Assembly (NCBI GenBank): GCA_037444575.1
Contig: JBBIME010000005.1
Location: forward strand, 310,001 to 374,000
Reading direction: 5' to 3'
DNA: 64,000 bases
From: Bacteriovorax sp037444575
GTDB lineage: Bacteria; Bdellovibrionota; Bacteriovoracia; Bacteriovoracales; Bacteriovoracaceae
In this document: piece after piece, positions 43,588 through 51,949 of the stretch
How positions within the stretch are numbered: position 1 is the first letter of the stretch
How the letters are laid out: each line of letters opens with the position of its first letter
Position numbers and translations under genes: made by a program
The notes under the pieces: model-generated
What the model saw: the letters and a program-made list of their open reading frames with translations, nothing else
Databases searched by the model: none
What the model was told of the DNA's origin: nothing

Positions 43588-44937
43588 CTAATTATCTGCT
43601 GAGATTTTCTTGGCCCACTCGATTACTTGTCTTTGCTCATCAAGTAACGCGTCCGTCGGATACTCCGCAAGTCTCTTCAAATCTTCTACATAATCAATAT
43701 CAAAGTTTTTATCGAGATATAGAAAATGAGATTTGCCCAGTTTTTGAATAAGTGCAGTTGCAGTTTCTTCGCTTGAATAAGGGATGGAATTCCAAACAGC
43801 GCGTTCAATAATTCCTCTTCCGCCGAATAAATAAAAGCCGCCGTCGTCTGTTTCACCCAATATATATTCAGATGAAGAAGTCAGTTTAAACTGAGCGCGA
43901 AGTAGTTCTTTGTAATTGAGATGAGGGAGATCGGCGCCAATTAGAAAAACTTTCTTATGTTGTTTTTGAAGTTTAGCGTAGACACTGGATAGTCTCTCAC
44001 CGAGACCACCGCTTCCTTGCGGAATTGTTTTAAAGCTATTCCATAAAGGATTTGTAAGTTGGTCTTTTTCAGCTACTGCCCAATAGGCTTCAATTTTTCC
44101 TTCGCTTTTTTGAATGGCCTGGGCGACAACAGCATAAGTGGCCTTAAGAGAAAGTTTGTAAAATTCTTCTGCTTTTTCTTGTCCGATACTTGCAGCTAAT
44201 CTGCTTTTCACAGGAGAGAAGCCTGGTGTTTTAACAAAAATTGCAATCGCAGAAGTATGCTTTCTTCTGTTTTTTAATCGGAGATATTTAATCCACTGAG
44301 GAAATGCTTGTTTGTAAGTAAGAATCACATGGCGAACGGTTGTTGTAATCCACCCCAAATTTTTATATTTTCTTGCGCTCGTAAAAAGTTCAGCATAGGC
44401 TGGCAAGACGGGAACACCTCGTTGATGAGCTTTCCAAATAAAGAGATGGTCTTCCCCATAGCGGGCCAATTCATCAAACATTCCCAGGGAAAAGAATGTT
44501 CTTCTGGCCATGAAAAAGCCTTGATCACCAAATGGCATCTTCAACAGATGAGAACGCCAATAAGCACCGATACTATTTAGTATCATCAAACGCGGGCCAT
44601 CTGTTAAAAAGTTCAGGTCAAAAAAGTAAATGGCCTCGGAGTTTTCTTTTAGTTTTGTCTCAATCTTTTGAATAGATCTATTGGAGAGTCTGGAGTCAGC
44701 ATGCAAAAACCAAATGTAGGTGTTCGTTGCCACCTTTGCACCATGGTTTAACTGTCTAGCGCGACCTTCTTTTGAGTACTCAAAGCGTACGCGAGGATTA
44801 TCTGATTTAATATGTTCAAAATCAGGACCAACTAAAATAATTTCAAATTCACCTTGAATAGAAAGAAGTTCAGCAAGGAGATCTTGCCAAAAGTTTTCTT
44901 GGTGTTTTGCAGGAATGACGATGCTTAAATCGTTCAT
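43588..44937 (-). CDS. Fused glycosyltransferase-2 / DUF2064 transferase of ArsS clusters
   Basis: 449 residues with two domains normally encoded separately. Residues 1-215 are a GT2-like 'transferase 2' (TIGR04283 type: LSIVIPAKHQENFW, IWFLHADSRLS). Residues 225-449 are a 'transferase 1' (DUF2064/TIGR04282 type: AIAIFVKTPGFSPVKSRLA, LIGADLPHLNYKEL, LGETDDGGFYLFGG). Both families were originally named by their association with radical SAM/Cys-rich proteins, now known as ArsS. Their exact reactions are not established; a role in sugar or nucleotide addition to an arsenical is plausible. The ATG abuts the upstream stop (TAAATG). Confidence 0.85.
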   Translation of the reverse strand: MNDLSIVIPAKHQENFWQDLLAELLSIQGEFEIILVGPDFEHIKSDNPRVRFEYSKEGRARQLNHGAKVATNTYIWFLHADSRLSNRSIQKIETKLKENSEAIYFFDLNFLTDGPRLMILNSIGAYWRSHLLKMPFGDQGFFMARRTFFSLGMFDELARYGEDHLFIWKAHQRGVPVLPAYAELFTSARKYKNLGWITTTVRHVILTYKQAFPQWIKYLRLKNRRKHTSAIAIFVKTPGFSPVKSRLAASIGQEKAEEFYKLSLKATYAVVAQAIQKSEGKIEAYWAVAEKDQLTNPLWNSFKTIPQGSGGLGERLSSVYAKLQKQHKKVFLIGADLPHLNYKELLRAQFKLTSSSEYILGETDDGGFYLFGGRGIIERAVWNSIPYSSEETATALIQKLGKSHFLYLDKNFDIDYVEDLKRLAEYPTDALLDEQRQVIEWAKKISADN

Positions 44938-45984
44938 TTAGCAACAAGCACCGGTTGAACAATCTTGATCATTCGCTGTCGCACTTGCTGGAGCGCAATC
45001 AAAGAGCCCTAAATGATTTTCTTTATTGCCAACCACTTTAAAATGTTTTTTATAGTGAGTCTGGCTAATCATATCGGCCGTATTTCCACACACCAACATC
45101 GGTTTGTTGGTTTCAAAGAGATGATGATCATCAAGCGCGAACTTGTGAAGACATTCAGGAATTGTTCCTAGATAATAAGCAACCTGGCCGAAATCTTCAC
45201 AGCGATCTTCGAGATTTAGTTTAAAAGCACGAACAGTTATGGAATAGAACTGTATATTGCCAGTGCGTTTAGCTATTTCTTTATCGTTTACTTCAATTTT
45301 AGTTTTGCTCATGCTTCTATAATCAGCACAGCCAACCTCAGACATCATTCTTCTAAAGTCTTCAGTGTAAAGGGCGCCACCCAGGCATTCGCCCAAGATG
45401 ACTTGGTCTTCTGTTAGCGCCTTTGGAATTCTTCTGTCAGAAAACACATCGGAGAAATAAAGTTCTCCACCTGGTTTTAGCACGCGAAAAATTTCTTCGA
45501 AAACTTTTTTCTTGTTAGGGGATAAGTTGATCACACAATTTGATATAACCAGATCGACAGAGTTTTCAGCGATTCCTGCAGATTTTAAATCTTCGATATA
45601 TCCTTTTACAAAAGTAATATTGGATTCATGATATCCAAAGGCTTTTTTATGAAAGTCCTGATGTCTTCGAGCAACTTCTAATTGCTCGTCCGTCATATCG
45701 ACGCCGATAACTTTTCCTTTTGGGCCCACTAGCTTTGATAGAATATAACAGTCTCGTCCAGATCCGCTTCCTAAATCCAATACGGTTTTTCCTTCCAGGT
45801 CTAAAAAGGGAATAGGTGAGCCACAACCATAAAACTTGGTCACCACTTCATCGTGGATTAATTTTAAAATATCACGAAGATGAACTGGAATGGATTCCGC
45901 TGAACAACAAGCTGAAGTCTTCAAGTCATTGTTCGTTTTTAAAATTTTTCCGTAATACTCTTTAATGCTATCAATGCTATTCAT
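44938..45984 (-). CDS. arsM: ArsM-like arsenite methyltransferase with Cys-rich C-terminal extension
   Basis: About 348 residues. SAM-binding core VLDLGSGSGRDCYILSKLVG (about residues 65-85) and the ArsM-type motif NCVINLSPNKKKVFEEIFRVL, with arsenic-binding cysteines plausibly in CVIN and GECLGGALY; an N-terminal CCSAES pair adds to this. The C-terminal 90 residues are extra: a Trp-less region with CGNTADMISQTHYKKHF ending DCAPASAT and CSTGACC. Such extended ArsM proteins occur with ArsS in arsenosugar synthesis. ATG at 45984 with AGGAAG upstream is chosen over the frame's opening at 46014. It follows arsS by 8 nt. Confidence 0.88.
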   Translation of the reverse strand: MNSIDSIKEYYGKILKTNNDLKTSACCSAESIPVHLRDILKLIHDEVVTKFYGCGSPIPFLDLEGKTVLDLGSGSGRDCYILSKLVGPKGKVIGVDMTDEQLEVARRHQDFHKKAFGYHESNITFVKGYIEDLKSAGIAENSVDLVISNCVINLSPNKKKVFEEIFRVLKPGGELYFSDVFSDRRIPKALTEDQVILGECLGGALYTEDFRRMMSEVGCADYRSMSKTKIEVNDKEIAKRTGNIQFYSITVRAFKLNLEDRCEDFGQVAYYLGTIPECLHKFALDDHHLFETNKPMLVCGNTADMISQTHYKKHFKVVGNKENHLGLFDCAPASATANDQDCSTGACC

Positions 45985-45992
45985 AAAACTTC

Positions 45993-46952
45993 CTATGCTA
46001 GTGCTCCTCCGCAAGAACTTCCTGCGCCAGCCGTGCAGCCATAGCAGTGATCCGCAAGAGCAATTTTTTTATTACTTAAATCTTCAAAACGGTTTATGTC
46101 CCACAAATTTGTTTTTTTATCATTGGCTGGAATCTCCAGCATCTGATTAAAATCGCAATCGTAAATTTGTCCATCCCACCCGATAGATACAAGTGTCTTG
46201 CACATAACTTCGTTAGCAGCCTGTGAATTAAAATTATTAACTAAAAGATTCATATACTCAACATACTTTCCCTGGCGATGAAGATCATCCAGAAACCTTT
46301 TAATTGGCATATTGGTAATGGTGTAGAGTCTGTTGAACTCAAGATTAAAATATTGTTTTAATTCTCTTTTATAATCAGCTTCAAGCTTCGTTTGAGCTCC
46401 CGGAAGAAAAGCTCCACCTGGGTTGTAGACTAAATCAAGAAGCAGTCCTGTCCCTGAAATTCCAAACCCTAAAGAATTTAATTTCTTTAGGCCCTCAATA
46501 CTTTTGTCAAAAACGCCATTTCCTCTTTGTTTGTCGACATTGTTTTTTGTATAGCAAGGCATAGAGGCGATGACATGGACTTTTTGTTCTTTGAAAAAAT
46601 CTGGAATATCTTCAAAACCCGCTTCAAAGAAGATAGTAAGATTGCAACGGATGAGGACTTCTAAATTCATTAAACGAGCGGCCATCACTAGTTTTTTGAA
46701 GTGAGGATTCATCTCTGGTGCTCCACCCGTGATATCGATGGTTTTTAGAGTTGGAGAGAGTTTCATCAGATCGATTATTCGATCAAGGGTTTTCTCTTCC
46801 ATAATTTCAGATCGAAGAGGCCCTGCTTCTACATGACAGTGAAGACAGGCTTGATTGCAGAGTTTCCCCATATTGATTTGCAAAGTATCAATCGAAACTC
46901 TTGTGAGATCTATTTTGTGTTCTTGAATTTTTTTTTCAAATGATAAAATCAA
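45993..46952 (-). CDS. arsS: Radical SAM protein ArsS (arsenosugar biosynthesis)
   Basis: 319 residues. The radical SAM cluster motif is C32-C36-C39 in LCNQACLHCHVEAGP; the GGAPEMNPHF segment belongs to the SAM-binding region. The C-terminal DUF3641 region ends with DHCYGCTAGAGSSCGG, further cysteines typical of the family. ArsS adds a 5'-deoxyadenosyl group from SAM to a dimethylarsenical, the first committed step of arsenosugar formation. The start is TTG at 46952, with AGGG upstream; an ATG 6 bp earlier is out of frame. Confidence 0.9.
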   Translation of the reverse strand: MILSFEKKIQEHKIDLTRVSIDTLQINMGKLCNQACLHCHVEAGPLRSEIMEEKTLDRIIDLMKLSPTLKTIDITGGAPEMNPHFKKLVMAARLMNLEVLIRCNLTIFFEAGFEDIPDFFKEQKVHVIASMPCYTKNNVDKQRGNGVFDKSIEGLKKLNSLGFGISGTGLLLDLVYNPGGAFLPGAQTKLEADYKRELKQYFNLEFNRLYTITNMPIKRFLDDLHRQGKYVEYMNLLVNNFNSQAANEVMCKTLVSIGWDGQIYDCDFNQMLEIPANDKKTNLWDINRFEDLSNKKIALADHCYGCTAGAGSSCGGALA

Positions 46953-46962
46953 AGCTCATACC

Positions 46963-48129
46963 CTATGTTTTTTTAAAAATGATTTCTGCAATTTCAGAGT
47001 TAACCATAAATCTATTTGGCGGTCCCCAGAATCCTGTACCACTATGGACGTATACATTCATGCCTTCATGATTGTTGAGTCCTCTCACGTAAGGCTGCAC
47101 GAGCATAACGATAATATTCCATGGAAAACCTTGGCCGCCATGAGTGTGTCCTGAAAGTTGAGTGTGAAATCCTTCTTTGCATGCTTTAAAACAAGCATTC
47201 GGTTGATGGGCAAGAAGAATTTTATAAGCCTCAGAGGGAATACCTGCTGCGGCTTTTTTGTGATCTGTCTTATTACTTCTATCAAGTCTCACGCTTGTTG
47301 GATCATTAACACCCGCGAGGTAAAAATCAGTATCATTGTGAGACAGTTTTATGTTTTCATTAATGAGGGGCTTCATTCCTGCATTTTTTGTCCATTCGAT
47401 CCATTCATCCGCATACCAATAGTATTCGTGATTGCCTGTAACAAAATAAGTTCCCAGTCGAGATTTAAAGTTAAGGAAAGGTGCAAGGTCATCTTGCACA
47501 TAACTTACTTGTCCGTCGATCATGTCTCCTGTGATTGTCACGAGATCGGGATTCAGTGCGTTTACTTTTTCTACAAGCATTTCACAAAATTCCTTTTTTA
47601 ACGTTGGCCCTATATGGATATCAGACAACTGAACTATTTTTAAGCCGTCTAAATTTTCATGCTCTTTGGGAAGAGGAATGTGGACTGTGTTTACTTGGGG
47701 ATTGAAAGAATTGGCAAATCCAACCCCAGAAATCATTGTACTGGTGGCAATTCCGGTAATGGCCAGATTCTTTTTGAAAAAATTTCTTCTAGAGTGATCG
47801 ATATCAACATGATGAGGACGATGAAAAAATTTATCGAACAAATTTCTGATATCGAGGAGAATAAAAACAAGAATAAATAACCCCAAAAAGCCCAGCAGAA
47901 CATAGCTTGCGTTCATTAAAAAATAGAAAAAAGAATTTTTAATGTAAGAGTTTTGTAAACGATAAATGAATCTAAAAAATCCACAGAACAAAAAAAGAAA
48001 ATCAAATGCCCAAATCCACTTTGGATTTATTTGAAATAGGTTTACGAAGTTGCGCTTGAAATTATGCCTAATATATAGCCATAACAAAATTGAAACAATT
48101 GCCGATATAATCGTAGGTACTAAAGTCAT
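46963..48129 (-). CDS. Membrane-anchored metallophosphoesterase
   Basis: 388 residues. Three to four membrane helices in the first 125 residues, then a calcineurin-like phosphoesterase domain: metal-binding motifs in VQLSDIHIG, TGDMIDG, TGNHEYYW, and GHTHGGQGFPW. It resembles YkuE-type phosphohydrolases. The domain probably faces the periplasm given the topology. It is the promoter-proximal gene of the ArsS unit, 10 bp before arsS, so it may act on a phosphorylated arsenosugar or lipid product (inference). Confidence 0.88.
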   Translation of the reverse strand: MTLVPTIISAIVSILLWLYIRHNFKRNFVNLFQINPKWIWAFDFLFLFCGFFRFIYRLQNSYIKNSFFYFLMNASYVLLGFLGLFILVFILLDIRNLFDKFFHRPHHVDIDHSRRNFFKKNLAITGIATSTMISGVGFANSFNPQVNTVHIPLPKEHENLDGLKIVQLSDIHIGPTLKKEFCEMLVEKVNALNPDLVTITGDMIDGQVSYVQDDLAPFLNFKSRLGTYFVTGNHEYYWYADEWIEWTKNAGMKPLINENIKLSHNDTDFYLAGVNDPTSVRLDRSNKTDHKKAAAGIPSEAYKILLAHQPNACFKACKEGFHTQLSGHTHGGQGFPWNIIVMLVQPYVRGLNNHEGMNVYVHSGTGFWGPPNRFMVNSEIAEIIFKKT

Positions 48130-48176
48130 CCATTTATTATAATGAATAATTTTTAAGAATGAATTAAAATTACCTT

Positions 48177-49223
48177 ATGGAAAATAATGTCAATTCAGGA
48201 AGTCAAAGAGATGTGCTTATTATTGGAGCGGGACCCTCGGGGCTTAGCCTCGGTTATCATCTCCAAAAGTTAAAAGTTGATTATCTTATCCTTGAACAAA
48301 ACGACGCAGCTGGCTCTTCCTGGAGACAAATGCCAGACCATCTTCATCTGATAACATTATGGAAGTCTAATTATTTGTTAAAAGAAGACTTCGTTTTAAG
48401 TAACCCTAATAAGGCCCATAGCGCAAATGAGTTTGCTGATTACTTATCTCAATTTGCGGCCAATCATAAGTTAAATATTAAAACCCAAGTTAAGGTCGAA
48501 GAGGTTAAAAAAGAAAACGATCTCTTTAATCTTGTAACTTCAAAAGGAAATTTCAAGGCAAAACTAGTGGTAGATTGTCGAGGTTATTTCCATTTTCCAT
48601 TCACACCAAACTATCCAGTGACCGGCACACCGCCGTTGATGATGCATTTTAAGGATTACAAAAATAAGCAGCAATTTGATCACTTTAAAAATATTCTGAT
48701 CGTGGGCAAGCGCCTTTCGGGTGGACAACTTATCACCGAATTAGCGTCTACAAAAAATCATCGACTGTTTCTTTCAAGCAGGAGCAAAATCACCTTTAGC
48801 TCCCCACCTTTTTTTCTTAATCATTATCTTAGAAATCTGAATATCTATGAAGCCATCGCCAAAAAACTTACTGGTAATTTAAAAAAAGAACTTCAGGTAC
48901 CAATGAATTCTTCGGTATTAAAAATTATCGAAGATGAAGTAGATCTCGTCGGAGATATCTTAAAAATTGAAGACAAGAAAGTTACATTCACCGATGGAAA
49001 AAGTGCAGAGATCGATGCCATTATATTTGCCACAGGATTTAAGCCTCTCAAAGTTCACTTAAAAGATGATTTTGAATCTCAAGAGATGGAAGGACTATTT
49101 TATCTAGGCCGAGGTTCTCAGCGCAATTTCACCAGCAGATTTATAAGAGGTATTCGAGAAGATGCCAACGTTCTCGGCAATCTAATTTTAGGAAGGCTCG
49201 CTTCAAGCAATAAATCCCAATAG
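48177..49223 (+). CDS. Flavin-containing monooxygenase-like / FAD-dependent oxidoreductase
   Basis: 348 residues. FAD-binding Rossmann motif GAGPSG (17-22) in VLIIGAGPSGLSLGYHL, then SSWRQMPDHLHLITLW, and a second dinucleotide region around ILIVGKRLSGGQLITELA, whose third glycine is replaced (GKRLSGG). The end reads TGFKPLKVHL, as in FMO and trimethylamine-oxygenase-like proteins. Starts divergently from the phosphoesterase and could belong to the arsenic chemistry, but no substrate motif shows this. It overlaps the next gene's end by 106 bp. Confidence 0.82.
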   Translation: MENNVNSGSQRDVLIIGAGPSGLSLGYHLQKLKVDYLILEQNDAAGSSWRQMPDHLHLITLWKSNYLLKEDFVLSNPNKAHSANEFADYLSQFAANHKLNIKTQVKVEEVKKENDLFNLVTSKGNFKAKLVVDCRGYFHFPFTPNYPVTGTPPLMMHFKDYKNKQQFDHFKNILIVGKRLSGGQLITELASTKNHRLFLSSRSKITFSSPPFFLNHYLRNLNIYEAIAKKLTGNLKKELQVPMNSSVLKIIEDEVDLVGDILKIEDKKVTFTDGKSAEIDAIIFATGFKPLKVHLKDDFESQEMEGLFYLGRGSQRNFTSRFIRGIREDANVLGNLILGRLASSNKSQ

Positions 49224-50107
49224 AAGTATGATCCAAGCGGAAAAAGAAAGAGCAGAAGAATCGCTCGGTCAACAAGACTTGCTAAAAGAGCTGTTTCAAA
49301 TTGAATTCCATATTGTTGAGCAATGTAAGCCGTGGCCATTTCTTTTACACCAATATTTCCTGGCAATATTTGAAAGAATGAAGAAGCTAAAAGAATCAAG
49401 CTGATTTCAAAAGAATCTAAGAGGTGAATATTTACATCAATCGCTTTAAAGGAAAGATAAACTTTAACAGGGTAGAGAATAAACATTCCAAGATAGGCTG
49501 AAATAGAAACGATTACGATTTTTTTATCAGCAAGATATTTTTTAGGAGAATATTTTCTTTCCATTTTTAGAAGACGCGTAAATAGTTCTGAAGCAAAAAT
49601 GAGAAGAAAAGATGAAATCGTTAAGGCTACAAAAAGAGATTCGAGTGCAATGAAAACAAGATTATGTTTATTTAAGAAGAAGTGACAGTAGATTGTCCCG
49701 ACTATTCCTAGAAGAGAAAAACCTGTCAAGACAACAGCAAGTCCCATAGAGAGAAATTCTCTTATTTCCAGCCCCTTTTTTTCATTGATGTACATCATGC
49801 GTATAGCAGTTCCACCTTTTGCCGGAAGAAGCATGTTGAAAAGTTCAGAAACTGTACAAAGGCCAAACCATTCTTTTGGTTTTAAGTGGATATTGTGTTT
49901 TTTTAACGGATAGAAATGGGTGATTCCAAGAAGGAGATAATTGAATGCATGAATGCTTACCAAAAGTAAAATAAGCCCCATGTTAATGGATTTGATTTTT
50001 GCAAATGATGAACTGTGTTTATAAACATAAAAACCCAGACCGATCAAAAGAGCGGCTGAAAGAATCAAAAGAATTCGATGATAAATTATCTTTGTTCTTT
50101 CGGTCAT
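49118..50107 (-). CDS. UPF0104 / lysylphosphatidylglycerol-synthase-type membrane protein
   Basis: 329 residues with about eight membrane helices. LLPAKGGTAIRMMYINEKKGL is a typical UPF0104 motif, and the ILPGNIGVKEMATAYIAQQYG segment near the end is another. The family relates to the flippase half of MprF and to glycosyltransferase-associated membrane proteins. Convergent with, and overlapping, the FMO-like gene by 106 bp. Its start lies 2 bp after the stop of the next minus-strand gene, so the two are probably co-transcribed. Confidence 0.85.
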   Translation of the reverse strand: MTERTKIIYHRILLILSAALLIGLGFYVYKHSSSFAKIKSINMGLILLLVSIHAFNYLLLGITHFYPLKKHNIHLKPKEWFGLCTVSELFNMLLPAKGGTAIRMMYINEKKGLEIREFLSMGLAVVLTGFSLLGIVGTIYCHFFLNKHNLVFIALESLFVALTISSFLLIFASELFTRLLKMERKYSPKKYLADKKIVIVSISAYLGMFILYPVKVYLSFKAIDVNIHLLDSFEISLILLASSFFQILPGNIGVKEMATAYIAQQYGIQFETALLASLVDRAILLLFLFPLGSYFYWDLLLEASLPKIRLPRTLASSRIPLINLLVKLR

Positions 50108-50109
50108 TA

Positions 50110-50727
50110 CTATCTCACCAGGATGTTTGGATTAAAAATTTTAAGAATGCGGTAATGGATGTTGAATAAACCAAAGATCCATCCATAGCGCCATCTTACT
50201 ATGCTGATATCGAAGTAAATATCTTTAAGAGATTTATTTCTCGTTTTATAAATTTCAAGCTCTAGTGTGGTGTTGTTTTTGTCGATTAATCCTTTCTCTA
50301 ATATTCCTTTAAGAAATGACTTCGGATTAGTTTTAAAAATTGAATGTTTTGGGATTTTTATTCCAATTCCTCTTTCCATAACCTGAAGAAGTCCCTGATG
50401 ACAGGTTGGAGTTCTTTTGTCTTTCATATCCATCAAGTATTGTTGAAAATTCAAAATATCGTTTTTTGAAATATTTTTAATTCGAATAAAAAGAGCTGCG
50501 CGTACATTATTTTTTCTTGATGGCTGCACTTTGCAGAGGTTGATACTAAAGCGAGGATGAAATTCAAGCTCACCGCAGATAATGAAGCAGTGATAATTAG
50601 TTGGAGAAAATCCAATAATCAGTTCGTTTTCAATATTTAATCTTTCACCGAAGTACCAAATGCCATCGTTTGAGCCATCGGCCTTAGTCACTTCATCGGA
50701 AACATTAATAACATTTTCTTCTCTCAT
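50110..50727 (-). CDS. Uncharacterised cytoplasmic protein
   Basis: 205 residues without signal peptide. The first half resembles a small beta-barrel (FGERLNIENELIIGFSPTNYHC), and the C-terminus ends in a hydrophobic segment WRYGWIFGLFNIHYRILKIF that may associate with the membrane. I recognise no family with confidence; PilZ is a thought but its RxxxR motif is absent. It probably forms a unit with the UPF0104 gene. Confidence 0.65.
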   Translation of the reverse strand: MREENVINVSDEVTKADGSNDGIWYFGERLNIENELIIGFSPTNYHCFIICGELEFHPRFSINLCKVQPSRKNNVRAALFIRIKNISKNDILNFQQYLMDMKDKRTPTCHQGLLQVMERGIGIKIPKHSIFKTNPKSFLKGILEKGLIDKNNTTLELEIYKTRNKSLKDIYFDISIVRWRYGWIFGLFNIHYRILKIFNPNILVR

Positions 50728-50749
50728 TTTGCCAATGATAGAAGAGATT

Positions 50750-50770
50750 GGGCCCCATCTACAGGGGCCT
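50750..50770 (-). repeat. GC-rich hairpin upstream of the 205-aa gene
   Basis: GGGCCCC-ATCTACA-GGGGCCT, a 7-bp stem (one G-T), the most GC-rich spot of the gap. No T-run follows, so it may be a weak terminator or mRNA barrier. Confidence 0.45.
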
Positions 50771-50855
50771 TGAACTTATTACTCGATAATCTGTAAAAGG
50801 ATTAGACATCTCTCTAAAGAGAGGTGGGGAGATCCTTGTAATTACAGCCGTTTAG

Positions 50856-51818
50856 TTAGCTGATCTTATCAAAGCATTTTTCTATCAATCGCTCAGCGAT
50901 GGTGGGAAGCTTTTTGGAAGGGTCAAATCTGAACCCTTGATTCAGTTTTCTCAAATCTACAAAAAACATATTGCCTTTTTCACCACGCATGAGAACTCGC
51001 TTATCCGTAAATTTGGCCAGGAATCTTTCTGTCGGTTTGGTTGTCGTTCTTTCTCCAACATAAACTTTTTCTGTGAAGTACTTCTTGGTGATCGGACCTC
51101 TGCAAACTGTATTTCTACCTTCTTCTGTCAAGACTTTGTAGGTGTCATCCATCCAGTAACCAGTGATGGTGTTGGCCGATGGATAAGGTGATGGATTCCC
51201 CCAACCAATTCTATTTTTATTTCCATTAGTATTTGAGAACCATGGAAAAATAGTTCTCAAGAAACAAACAAATTCTAAATATTCCATACGATCGTAATTG
51301 CGATTTCTAAAAAGAGTCACCGGCTCACGCCCTTCTTCTTTTACAAAACGTTTGAAGGAATTTTGGAAATCTTTATTTGAAAAATGTGAGATAGCTTCTT
51401 TGAAATCATTAAATATCAGGTAGCCCCCATTGTAATGAACACAACCATGGATGTAATTGATGGCCGGAGGCATGCGATCTGGTTTCCCTTTTGGGAATTG
51501 AGGACTGCAAGCCGAAATCTCTGCCATTTCTCTCATGTAATTACCAACAGAGCAGACAATCTCTTCGTCGCTTGGGCCATCTGCAAATTCTTCGCTTCTG
51601 ACAGATTGAAAAATAATATTTTGTTTCCAGATAAAGTCGCCAGTTTCCGGATTGATTCCTGTAATTAAAGGGTGATCATGTTTTAACAAACCACCTGGCA
51701 TAGGGCGAACCCAGACCATATAAAAGACGTTAATGATTCCCCACGAATTGTGAAAAGTTAAGCGAGTCCAAACATGTGCAGCTGTTAAGATATCTAGCAG
51801 TTTTTGAAGTGAATTCAT
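50856..51818 (-). CDS. Uncharacterised protein
   Basis: 320 residues from the ATG at 51818, which has AGAGG upstream (the frame opens at 51836). No signal peptide or clear membrane helix. Contains a motif-like stretch NYIHGCVHYNGGYLIFND and aromatic-rich segments (FLRTIFPWFSNTNGNKNRIGW, shown here only in part as FPWFSNTNG). I cannot assign a family. It stands alone between two intergenic gaps, so is probably monocistronic. Confidence 0.7.
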   Translation of the reverse strand: MNSLQKLLDILTAAHVWTRLTFHNSWGIINVFYMVWVRPMPGGLLKHDHPLITGINPETGDFIWKQNIIFQSVRSEEFADGPSDEEIVCSVGNYMREMAEISACSPQFPKGKPDRMPPAINYIHGCVHYNGGYLIFNDFKEAISHFSNKDFQNSFKRFVKEEGREPVTLFRNRNYDRMEYLEFVCFLRTIFPWFSNTNGNKNRIGWGNPSPYPSANTITGYWMDDTYKVLTEEGRNTVCRGPITKKYFTEKVYVGERTTTKPTERFLAKFTDKRVLMRGEKGNMFFVDLRKLNQGFRFDPSKKLPTIAERLIEKCFDKIS

Positions 51819-51949
51819 TTTTGCCTCTGACTCCATACAAAGTTAGACTTATTATATCTCATCTCGGCAGCGAATGAAGAATTTGGTAAAGTTTGCTGTT
51901 AGAATAAAAAGTAACAAGACAAATGAGTTAATTTACGTAAAAATATTCT

